Assembly (NCBI RefSeq): GCF_019061185.1
Contig: NZ_JAHQZU010000006.1
Location: 1-64,000, forward strand
Origin: Paracoccus sp. Z118
Lineage (GTDB): Bacteria > Pseudomonadota > Alphaproteobacteria > Rhodobacterales > Rhodobacteraceae
Direction of reading: 5' to 3'
DNA: 64,000 nt
The position numbers were made by a program, and so were the translations under genes. Positions within the stretch are counted from its first letter, which is position 1; each line of letters opens with the position of its first letter. Below the pieces are notes generated by a model that was not told where the DNA came from, ran no database searches, and worked only from the letters and a program-made list of their open reading frames with translations. Positions 8,301 to 15,021 of the stretch are shown piece by piece.

Positions 8301-8926
8301 AACTGAAGCTCGACATCGATCCTGACATCGTCGCGATGATGGCGGCCGAGGTCGCGGCGGGCGAGCGCGCCGTGACGGCCGCCATGCGCGAGGCCGGGAC
8401 CGGGCTGAAGTCGGCCTGGCGGCTGCAGATCACCGCTGCGGGACTCGGCACGCGGCTCGCCAACTCGATCCGCAGCCAGAACTTCCCGAGGTCGGGCGAG
8501 AGCCTCGACGCCGCGGCGCTGGCCTGGTCGAAGGCACCGGTCATCGTCGGCGCGCATGACACGGGGCCGCTCATCCGCTCGAAAGACGGGTTCTGGCTGG
8601 CGATCCCGCTGCCCGCCGCAGGCAAGTCCCTGCGCGGCGGCCGGATCACACCCGGCGAGTGGGAGCGCCGCCGCGGGTTGCGCCTGCGCTTCGTCTATCG
8701 CCGCACCGGCCCGAGCCTGCTTGTGGCGGAAGGACGGCTGAACTCGAAGGGTCAGGCGGTGGTCTCGCGCTCGAAGACCGGGCGCGGCAAGGTCACCGCG
8801 CCGATCTTCCTGCTGGTCCCGCAGGTCAAGCTGCCGAAGCGGCTCGACCTCGCGCGGGATGCTGACCGGGCAGCGGACAGCGTGCCGGGGCTGATCGTCG
8901 CGAACTGGGTGGACGGGCGGATCTAA
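8297..8926 (+). CDS. DUF6441/HK97 gp10-like tail-completion protein
   Basis: A 209-aa protein with a GTG start overlapping the preceding TGA. It begins with an amphipathic helix (EVAAGERAVTAAMREAGTGL) as in gp10-like or minor tail proteins, followed by TRLANSIRSQNFPRSGESLD and a basic beta-rich core. Rhodobacteraceae prophages carry a DUF6441 gene here. It is likely a neck or tail-terminator component. The GTPase cargo gene lies convergent immediately after it, separating it from the next tail gene by about 2.4 kb. Confidence 0.6.
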   Translation: MKLKLDIDPDIVAMMAAEVAAGERAVTAAMREAGTGLKSAWRLQITAAGLGTRLANSIRSQNFPRSGESLDAAALAWSKAPVIVGAHDTGPLIRSKDGFWLAIPLPAAGKSLRGGRITPGEWERRRGLRLRFVYRRTGPSLLVAEGRLNSKGQAVVSRSKTGRGKVTAPIFLLVPQVKLPKRLDLARDADRAADSVPGLIVANWVDGRI

Positions 8927-8956
8927 CCGCCCGTCTCTGCAAGTTTCACCGCCACT

Positions 8957-11236
8957 TCAGTGAATACGTGCAGCTGGGGTTGCAGCTATCTCCCCCCCGG
9001 CATCAATGATGGCTTCCTGTAGAAGTTCGTGAAGGCGGTTCAAGAAAAGACGAGCATCGGCACTCATTGCAGCACTGATCCTCGGCGCTGCGTTCTCGTG
9101 GATGGTCTCAATGGTACGGGCACGCAGCGTCGCGGAGCCCGGTCCGCTGTGATCGAATGCATCCCGCCAACCTGCAACTTGGTCGTCAGTGAGGCGACTT
9201 TTAGTGAGGTCGTAGAGCCTTCCGAAGACAGCCCGCCTGATCCGGTCCAGCGCCAGTTCACGCTCTTCTTCGTCAGAGGGTAATCGCGTCCATCCAGACG
9301 GGCGGTCTAACCACTTCGAAGCCTCCTCCTGCAGCCGCGCGAGGAGGTCTGCGACAGGGGTGAGATTATCGTATTCATCTGCCCAACGAGAAGCGAGCCT
9401 GCGACTGAGTGCCTTGATGCGTGTCCAGTGCTCCTTCGAGATGCCGTCGTGATAGGCGAGACCCAGCCTTGCGCGCCAAGGATCTCTGAACGCATCGATT
9501 GCGTCGTGCATCGCGATTTCGAGCCCCTTGAGGTCGTAGACCGGGCTGCAATCTGTTTCTTCCGCGGGAGAGGACGCTGCCTGCATCATTTCGATCAACT
9601 GCACCAGTTGGCGCTTGAAGCCGCCGGGAAGCCTCAAGGTGGGTTTGTCCAGCCCGCCCAAGAAGACGGAATTCGCGTCCACCTGACGTTCAATAGCTCC
9701 GGCTACGCCAGCACCGACGATGTCTCTCAGGCTGGCCACTGCGTTCCCGACTGAGCCGAGAACGTGGTCCCGCTTCTGATCGAATGAGCCCAGATTGGCA
9801 CCCTTGACCTGATCGAAATGCGTGAACGCGATGGCCAGCTTGTCGGCGAAGCCCGAACTTCCGACGGCGCGCAGCAGTGCCAAGGGCGCCGCCTGCATTG
9901 GCTGCTGCGCGTTGTCGACCAGCAAGATCATGTCCACCTTCGCAAACTTGTTCGTGACGCGCGTCGAGACCGACGAAACGCTACTGGCCGTGTGCCCAAG
10001 ACCCTGACCATCTAGGAGGACAAGCTTCAACTCGGCGGTATCGCCGCCCAGATCAGGGTAAAGGGGGCCCTGAACCCTGATCCCGTCGACAAGTGGTGTC
10101 AGCAATCGACCAAACTGCTTGTGATGGTTGCTCGAAAACCAGCGAACAGCGGCGAGGAATTCGTCACGGTCGGGACAGCTGAATGTCCAGATAATCGGCC
10201 AGTCGGTTGCCGAGCGCTCGGTGTTTCCGGCGTCAATTTTGGTGAAGCGATCTGCCACCTCATCCATGATGTCGAGGGCAAGGCTTGAGAACTTGGGGTT
10301 TCGGAAGGCCTCGACCCCGAAAAGCTCGAGCCAAGTCGCGCGGTCGTCTGCGGTCTTCTGGTCCTTGAGCTTCCCGAGAGACGCTTCGAACGTTGCCCCT
10401 GTTTCCTTGCTCAACTCCTTGATGGTGGAGACGAAGCTAGCAAGTCGCTCCCGATGTTGCGCGACTTCTTCCGACGATACGGCCTCCTCGTCATCAACCG
10501 CAGCTTCCGCAATCACGTCGTCTTCAAAGGAGAAATCATCATCATCGCTTTCGACAGAAGTCCTCCAGGCACCGAGAATGTAGGATAGACGAAAGCGTTG
10601 CTCGCGATGCTCCAGCAGGGCAGCAGCGATCTTTGCGTCTGGCTTTCCCTGAATCGCCTCTAGGCACGCTTCCTCCAGGCACTCATCTATGTGTGCTCGA
10701 ACTTCGTGCTCCGGCATGAAGGTGACGGCAGCCGAGAAATCGCCAGGAGAGGCAACAATCTCGATGTCGGCAGTTGTGGTCTTAGCTGTCGAAGTCGATG
10801 GAAAGCGGTCTTTCTCGGGGTCCGAGCCAATGATGTGCCGCAAGAGAGTTGTCTTTCCCGCCCCGGTCGTACCCAAGAAGAGAATGGTGCCGTAGCCGTC
10901 ATCCCGATTCGGCAAAGGGATCACGTCGGAGCGTCTTTCCTCAGCATCGTGCGCCACCACCTCTATGCCGTCGAAAAATGCCGATACCACGACTGGGTCG
11001 AAACGAAGTTCTGCGTCGTTGCGGCGATCGCCACTCCACCACGACTCATCGTGAAGAAGTTCGTTCAGTTGTCCCACCAAGAGATCGGCGGCAGCATCAT
11101 CTGAGGTGCCAAGGCCCTTCCGGACCTTGAGGCCCCACTCACCACGACTGTCGGTGCGAACCGGGTGTCGGAACGTGGCGCTCCAACCGGGACGGTTTGA
11201 TCTTGACTTGGATGCCGTAAATCTGCGCTCTGACAT
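8957..11236 (-). CDS. large dynamin-like GTPase, phage-borne cargo
   Basis: A 759-aa P-loop NTPase with Walker A/G1 GTTGAGKTT (residues 122-130), a G3-like LLDGQGLGHT and a G4-like FTHFDQVKG, so a TRAFAC-type GTPase is likely. A long insert of charged helices (about residues 180-340, including EDDVIAEAAVDDEEA) sits between G1 and G3. The C-terminal third is helical, like the stalk of dynamin-like proteins. No signal peptide or clear membrane segment is seen. It is antiparallel to the phage operon, less GC-rich than its neighbours, and has its own upstream repeat array at 11240-11317. This is the arrangement of a moron. A role in defence or exclusion of other phages is inference. Large dynamin-like and other P-loop NTPases act in several bacterial anti-phage systems. 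Confidence 0.75.
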   Translation of the reverse strand: MSERRFTASKSRSNRPGWSATFRHPVRTDSRGEWGLKVRKGLGTSDDAAADLLVGQLNELLHDESWWSGDRRNDAELRFDPVVVSAFFDGIEVVAHDAEERRSDVIPLPNRDDGYGTILFLGTTGAGKTTLLRHIIGSDPEKDRFPSTSTAKTTTADIEIVASPGDFSAAVTFMPEHEVRAHIDECLEEACLEAIQGKPDAKIAAALLEHREQRFRLSYILGAWRTSVESDDDDFSFEDDVIAEAAVDDEEAVSSEEVAQHRERLASFVSTIKELSKETGATFEASLGKLKDQKTADDRATWLELFGVEAFRNPKFSSLALDIMDEVADRFTKIDAGNTERSATDWPIIWTFSCPDRDEFLAAVRWFSSNHHKQFGRLLTPLVDGIRVQGPLYPDLGGDTAELKLVLLDGQGLGHTASSVSSVSTRVTNKFAKVDMILLVDNAQQPMQAAPLALLRAVGSSGFADKLAIAFTHFDQVKGANLGSFDQKRDHVLGSVGNAVASLRDIVGAGVAGAIERQVDANSVFLGGLDKPTLRLPGGFKRQLVQLIEMMQAASSPAEETDCSPVYDLKGLEIAMHDAIDAFRDPWRARLGLAYHDGISKEHWTRIKALSRRLASRWADEYDNLTPVADLLARLQEEASKWLDRPSGWTRLPSDEEERELALDRIRRAVFGRLYDLTKSRLTDDQVAGWRDAFDHSGPGSATLRARTIETIHENAAPRISAAMSADARLFLNRLHELLQEAIIDAGGEIAATPAARIH

Positions 11237-11239
11237 GAT

Positions 11240-11317
11240 GTTGTTCTCCGTTGTTCCAAACCGTTCTAGGGGCTGGCACGAGGCGCGTCAATCCAATTCG
11301 GAACAACGCAGAACAAC
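11240..11317. promoter_or_regulatory. paired GTTGTTC repeats forming an 18-bp inverted repeat upstream of the GTPase gene
   Basis: GTTGTTCTCCGTTGTTCC (11240-11257) and GGAACAACGCAGAACAAC (11300-11317) are reverse complements with one mismatch. Each arm holds two copies of the heptamer GTTGTTC/GAACAAC with a 10-bp period, so identical faces of the helix are presented. The array spans the space between the GTPase start (11236) and the tail gene start (11335). A regulator binding as two dimers, possibly looping, is a reasonable reading. Confidence 0.55.
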
Positions 11318-11334
11318 GAAAGGCCGTCTCGCCC

Positions 11335-11757
11335 ATGCCCACCTCCCGCGAAACCATCCTCGCCGCGCTGCACACACGGCTCTCGGCACTACCCGCCACC
11401 GCCCTGCGCGGCGATGTGCTGCCAGAGCGTGTGCCGGCCGAAGGCCTGCTGATCTTGCGCGACGGCGAACCAGGGGAGCCGGAGCTGACGCTGTCGCCGC
11501 TGCGGTATCACTACCAGCACCGCGCCGAAATCGAGGCGGTCGTGCAGGGCGTCGACCGTGATGTCGCGTTCGATACGCTCACTGCCAGCATCGGCTTGGC
11601 ACTCGCCGCCGACCGCACGCTGAGGGGCCTCTGCGACTGGGTCGAGGCCGAAGCGCCGCGCCCGGTCGATCTGCCGGTCGAGGGCGCGGCCAGCCTGAAG
11701 GCCGCCGTCATCCCATTGGTGCTGCACTATTCGACGGACGATCCTCTCGGTGGGTGA
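11335..11757 (+). CDS. phage tail completion/terminator-like protein
   Basis: A 140-aa protein read from ATG 11335 (MPTSRETILAALHTRL). The helix-strand pattern (ILAALHTRLSALP, then LRYHYQHRAEIEAVVQG, then DTLTASIGLALAADRTLRGL) matches small minor tail/tail terminator proteins placed before the tail tube gene. In Rhodobacteraceae such genes are often mislabelled 'acyl-CoA transferase'. The ending KAAVIPLVLHYSTDDPLGG also fits that group. It resumes the phage operon after the GTPase cargo. The GIY-YIG gene starts its 3' end two bases past this stop on the other strand. Confidence 0.6.
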   Translation: MPTSRETILAALHTRLSALPATALRGDVLPERVPAEGLLILRDGEPGEPELTLSPLRYHYQHRAEIEAVVQGVDRDVAFDTLTASIGLALAADRTLRGLCDWVEAEAPRPVDLPVEGAASLKAAVIPLVLHYSTDDPLGG

Positions 11758-11758
11758 C

Positions 11759-12646
11759 TCAGTTGGCGTTGAGACCTAACGGCTGTCGCGAATGGAGCCG
11801 CAGCTTCCAGCTGTTCTCGCGAGCGATGACATCTTCAGCTGGCAGGTCTGGCGCAAGGCGTTCGAGAATGCTGAACCGATAATTGTGAGGGTCGCGGCCG
11901 CGCAATTCGCGGTTTCCACCGTGACCATCGCGGGCGTAGACCTGCCACCGACCGAAAATGTTTTCGCGACCGTAGGCGGAGCCGACATAGACCCGACGAT
12001 CGCTTTCATCGAAAATGAGGTAGATCCCGCGCCATTCAGCCAGCCGCGCCCGCCAAGACGCCGGTAGCGCCAAGAGTTCCGCGAAGGTGAGATCAATCTC
12101 GCGCCAGTCAGGCGGCGGGGCTGCGAAAGCGCTTTCTTCGCGGATCGCGCTGACAGGAAAGATCCCGCGGTCCACCCACCGGAACCATGAGCGCTCCGGC
12201 GGCGGAAAATCGATGACCAGCCGACCGCGCCAGTTGCTGTAGAAAGGAAGGCGCTCCAGATCGAACTGAAGCTCGGCTCCAACCCGGACCGCTTGCTCTG
12301 CTGTGAAACCCTCGTACCCCATTTCCCTGAGGGTAAGGTTTTCCGGTATGCGCCAGAAGGCGTCATGGTCGAGCGCGCGCGCCTCGCCGATGCGATAAAG
12401 CCCGACGAAGTGCGCTTTGCCGGGCGAGAGTCCTAGGAAGCTCGCTACAAATTCGGCCCGACGCAGGGCGGTTTTGGGTCGGCCGGGAACGGACTGGTAG
12501 ACTTCGAAAAGGTCCGGGCGTTCTTCGATAATCCACGGCATCGCGCGGGCAAGTCGGGTCTCGAAGGGGCGGTGGCGCAGCAGGACAATGCGCTCTCTGA
12601 TGTCTGGGTCGTATCCTTGAAGGCGCAATAGGTCCTTGAAATCCAT
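11759..12646 (-). CDS. GIY-YIG nuclease family protein, phage cargo
   Basis: A 295-aa protein from ATG 12646 (MDFKDLLRLQGYDP). The last 100 residues form a GIY-YIG domain: GIYLIFDES with YVGSAYG, a conserved Arg (FGRWQVYARDG) and the metal-binding Glu in VIARENSWK. The N-terminal 190 residues show no family I recognise. They include LARAMPWIIEERPDLFEVYQ and a region possibly used for target recognition. It lies antiparallel in the tail module between the tail completion and tail tube genes, so it is a second cargo gene. Homing, superinfection exclusion and restriction are all possible roles. An upstream in-frame ATG at 12736 would overlap the tail tube promoter region and is less likely. Confidence 0.75.
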   Translation of the reverse strand: MDFKDLLRLQGYDPDIRERIVLLRHRPFETRLARAMPWIIEERPDLFEVYQSVPGRPKTALRRAEFVASFLGLSPGKAHFVGLYRIGEARALDHDAFWRIPENLTLREMGYEGFTAEQAVRVGAELQFDLERLPFYSNWRGRLVIDFPPPERSWFRWVDRGIFPVSAIREESAFAAPPPDWREIDLTFAELLALPASWRARLAEWRGIYLIFDESDRRVYVGSAYGRENIFGRWQVYARDGHGGNRELRGRDPHNYRFSILERLAPDLPAEDVIARENSWKLRLHSRQPLGLNAN

Positions 12647-12751
12647 AGCAGCTCTGCTCTCAGCCCGTTGGGTGCAGCCTAAGCCCAGCGTAACTCGGCA
12701 GCAACGCTGCTTTATGTGATCCGCCCAGCGAGGCAAAGAAAGGAGAACACC

Positions 12752-13690
12752 ATGGCACGAGCCCAGGGGGCGCGGGCGCAGATGGCGCTTGCGTTCGAGA
12801 CCGTATACGGCACGCCGCCCGTGGGCGACTTCACGAAGATGCCCTTCGCCAGCACCACGCTCGGCGCGGAGCAGCCTCTGTTAAACTCCGAGCTTCTCGG
12901 CTACGGCCGCGATCCGCTGGCACCGATCAAGGACGCGGTGACGGCGGATGGCGATGTGGTCGTGCCGCTGGATGCCGAGGCGTTCGGCTTCTGGCTGAAG
13001 GCCGCGTTCGGTGCGCCGACCAACACGGGCACCGGCCCATGGACGCACGAGTTCCGGTCCGGCGCTTGGACGCTGCCGAGCCTCTCGATCGAGACCGGCA
13101 TGCCGGAGGTGCCACGCTATGCAATGTATTCCGGCTGCGTGCTCGACCAGATTACCTGGCAGATGCAGCGCTCGGGCCTGCTGACCGCCACGGCGCGCCT
13201 GGTGGCGCAGGGCGAGACAGTCGGCACGACCACCAGCGCCGGAACGCCCTCCGCGCTGGAGCTGAAGCGCTTCGGCCATTTCAACGCGTCGATCACGCGG
13301 AACGGTTTGGCTCTCGGCAACGTAGTCTCGGCCGAGATCACCTACGCCAACAACCTCGACCGGATCGAGACGATCCGCTCGGACGGGCGCATCGACGGCG
13401 CGGACCCTTCCATCGCGGCGCTGACCGGCCGGATCGAGGTCCGCTTCGCCGACCAGACGCTGGTGACGCAGGCCATCAACGGCGAGGCCTGCGAGATGGA
13501 GTTCGCCTACGTCCTGCCCTCGGGCGAGAGCTTCACCTTCACCGTGCACGCCTTCTACCTGCCGCGCCCGCGGATTGAAATTTCCGGGCCGCAGGGCGTC
13601 CAGGCGACCTTCGACTGGCAGGCCGCCCGTGACAGCGTCGTCGGCCGGATGTGCACCGCCACCCTCGTGAACGATGTGGAGACGTATTGA
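12752..13690 (+). CDS. phage tail tube (major tail) protein
   Basis: A 312-aa protein from ATG 12752 with an AAAGGAGAA ribosome binding site. It begins MARAQGARAQMALAFETVYG, the usual start of the 'phage tail tube protein' family (lambda gpV/TTP-like). Beta-rich segments such as SIETGMPEVPRYAMYSGCVL and EITYANNLDRIETIRSDGRI follow. The protein would stack as rings to form the tail tube on the tape measure. It sits immediately before the tail assembly chaperone, whose ATG overlaps its stop codon. Confidence 0.85.
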   Translation: MARAQGARAQMALAFETVYGTPPVGDFTKMPFASTTLGAEQPLLNSELLGYGRDPLAPIKDAVTADGDVVVPLDAEAFGFWLKAAFGAPTNTGTGPWTHEFRSGAWTLPSLSIETGMPEVPRYAMYSGCVLDQITWQMQRSGLLTATARLVAQGETVGTTTSAGTPSALELKRFGHFNASITRNGLALGNVVSAEITYANNLDRIETIRSDGRIDGADPSIAALTGRIEVRFADQTLVTQAINGEACEMEFAYVLPSGESFTFTVHAFYLPRPRIEISGPQGVQATFDWQAARDSVVGRMCTATLVNDVETY

Positions 13691-14127
13691 TGCTCACGCT
13701 CGACCTGACGAACGCGCCACGCTGGCATGACCTCGCTCCCGGCGTCCGGGTGCAGCTCCGCCCGCTGACCACCGCGCTGATGGTGGCGACCCGCAGCGAT
13801 CCGGCCGTCGAGGCGGTGCCCGATGAGACGCCCGACGAGGAGCGCGCCGTCGCCTTCGCCAAGGCGCTCGCGCGCCGAGGGGTGCTCGCCTGGGATGGCA
13901 TCGGCGATGCAGACGGCAAGCCGATCGATCCCAGCCCCGAGGCCATCGACGCGCTGCTCGACGTCTGGCCGATCTTCGAGGCCTTCCAGCTGACCTATGT
14001 CTCGAAGGGCCTGCTGCTGGAGCAGGAAAAAAACGCCTCCGCGCTCTCGCCGAATGGTCCTTCGGCGGGGGCGAGCGGTACTGCCAAGCCTGTCAAACAG
14101 CGTGCGAAGACTGTCCGGCGTGGCTGA
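13690..14127 (+). CDS. tail assembly chaperone, short (0-frame) product
   Basis: A 145-aa protein, MLTLDLTNAPRWHDLAPGVR. It follows the tail tube gene by overlapping stop/start and precedes the tape measure gene, the position of lambda gpG and HK97 gp13 chaperones. The 0-frame tail after residue 115 is a disordered-looking, Ser/Ala/Lys-rich stretch (NASALSPNGPSAGASG). A slippery heptamer at 14028-14034 allows a longer product. The short and long forms together would coat and protect the tape measure before tube polymerisation. Confidence 0.75.
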   Translation: MLTLDLTNAPRWHDLAPGVRVQLRPLTTALMVATRSDPAVEAVPDETPDEERAVAFAKALARRGVLAWDGIGDADGKPIDPSPEAIDALLDVWPIFEAFQLTYVSKGLLLEQEKNASALSPNGPSAGASGTAKPVKQRAKTVRRG

Positions 14128-14369
14128 ACCGTCCGGAAACACCGGAGGGTTGGCAGGTCTGGGACCTCGTCGGTCGTCTCGGCGGCCAACTGCGTGTCCT
14201 GCCCGGAGCCGTCATCGGATGGGACATGTCGGCGGCGCTGGCGCTCGGTGACGCGCTCGGCATCCCGCCGCTTGCCATGGCCGAACTGCTGCCAGTCATC
14301 GAAGCCGTGATGGTCCGGAAACTGAATGAGGAACTGGCGGCGAATGGCGGCCCGGGTGTCAAGCCTTGA
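13690..14369 (+). CDS. tail assembly chaperone, -1 frameshift fusion product
   Basis: Slipping back one base at A-AAA-AAC (14028-14034) continues translation in an open frame from 14034 to the TGA at 14367-14369. The fusion is predicted at 226 aa. The extension starts RLRALAEWSFGGGERYCQAC, contains a CQAC...CEDC zinc-knuckle-like motif, then WQVWDLVGRLGGQLRVLP and a helical end (NEELAANGG). Tail phages make such a gpG-gpGT pair by programmed frameshifting, and the T-like extension binds the tape measure or tail tube. The extension has no good start of its own near its beginning. Its last 11 bases overlap the antiparallel vapC gene. Confidence 0.75.
14028..14034 (+). promoter_or_regulatory. 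programmed -1 frameshift slippery site A-AAA-AAC
   Basis: In the chaperone frame the codons are GAA AAA AAC, giving the X-XXY-YYZ heptamer A-AAA-AAC, one of the most efficient bacterial slip sites. The -1 frame stays open for 111 more codons with phage-like coding content. Confidence 0.8.
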
Positions 14370-14739
14370 TCTTCTCGATCAGGGTGACGCCAGGCAGACC
14401 CTCGAAATGCGCGTCGCAGGTCAGGAGCGTCGCACCCTGCGCGCGGGCAGTTGCGAAGATGATGGCGTCTGCGGTTGCAAGCTTGTGCTCCCGGCAGGCC
14501 TCTGCAGCGGCCAGCGCAATCTCGGTGTCGAGCGGGACGACGCTGCAGACCTGCGTGAAGGCGATGACCTGATCGGCCTTGTCCTCACCGACCTCGCGGG
14601 TCAGCCATTTCGCAAGCTCCAGTTGAACCATGGTCGGGACGAGCCAGTCGGCCTGTTCGGGTAGATGTTGAGCCAGCGTTTCGCCTGTCAGCGAGCCGAT
14701 CAGCCACTCGATCCAGGCCGAGGTGTCGACGAGGATCAT
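14359..14739 (-). CDS. vapC: VapC-type PIN-domain toxin
   Basis: A 126-aa PIN-domain protein, MILVDTSAWIEWLIGSLTGE. The acidic active-site residues are visible: Asp5 in LVDTSAW, Glu in VQLELAKWL, Asp in KLATADAIIFATA and Asp in LLTCDAHFEGLPGV. Such proteins are RNases that cleave tRNA or rRNA when freed from their antitoxin. Its ATG overlaps the antitoxin stop (ATGA). It lies antiparallel in the phage tail module, with its 3' end overlapping the frameshift product of the chaperone gene by 11 bases. It probably helps to stabilise the prophage. Confidence 0.9.
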   Translation of the reverse strand: MILVDTSAWIEWLIGSLTGETLAQHLPEQADWLVPTMVQLELAKWLTREVGEDKADQVIAFTQVCSVVPLDTEIALAAAEACREHKLATADAIIFATARAQGATLLTCDAHFEGLPGVTLIEKIKA

Positions 14740-14951
14740 CAGAACCGGTCCGTCCGGTCGCGATAGTCGGCTGTGGACGCGCCGCGCGCGATGCCCTTCA
14801 GCGCCTCCCGCTTCGGGACCGGGACCAGCAGGACACCCGTGCCCTTGGGGATGAACGCGAAGGTAAGCCCGGCCTCCCAGTGCTGCGCCGCGCGGATCGC
14901 CTTCGGGATCGAGATCTGGAACTTCGAGGACAGGGTCGCGGTCTCGGCCAT
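14739..14951 (-). CDS. vapB: AbrB/VapB-type antitoxin
   Basis: A 70-aa protein, MAETATLSSKFQISIPKAIR, a classic SpoVT/AbrB swapped-hairpin DNA-binding domain (KFQISIPKAIR is the family signature). A C-terminal tail (IARGASTADYRDRTDRF) would block the PIN active site. GAGGG lies 6 bases before a second ATG at 14957, giving a two-residue longer alternative start. As usual for the group, it should repress its own promoter, which must lie in the 65 bases before the tape measure gene. Confidence 0.85.
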   Translation of the reverse strand: MAETATLSSKFQISIPKAIRAAQHWEAGLTFAFIPKGTGVLLVPVPKREALKGIARGASTADYRDRTDRF

Positions 14952-15021
14952 AGTCATACCCTCACTGGATCGATGCGGGAAACGTAAGACGCCTATGTGG
15001 CGAAAGCAAGGAGTCTGACCG

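Noticed and set aside
11251-11334. N-terminal extension of the tail completion protein into the GTTGTTC array
   Set aside because: The extension is antisense-like regulatory DNA. MPTSRETILAAL at 11335 is the natural family start.
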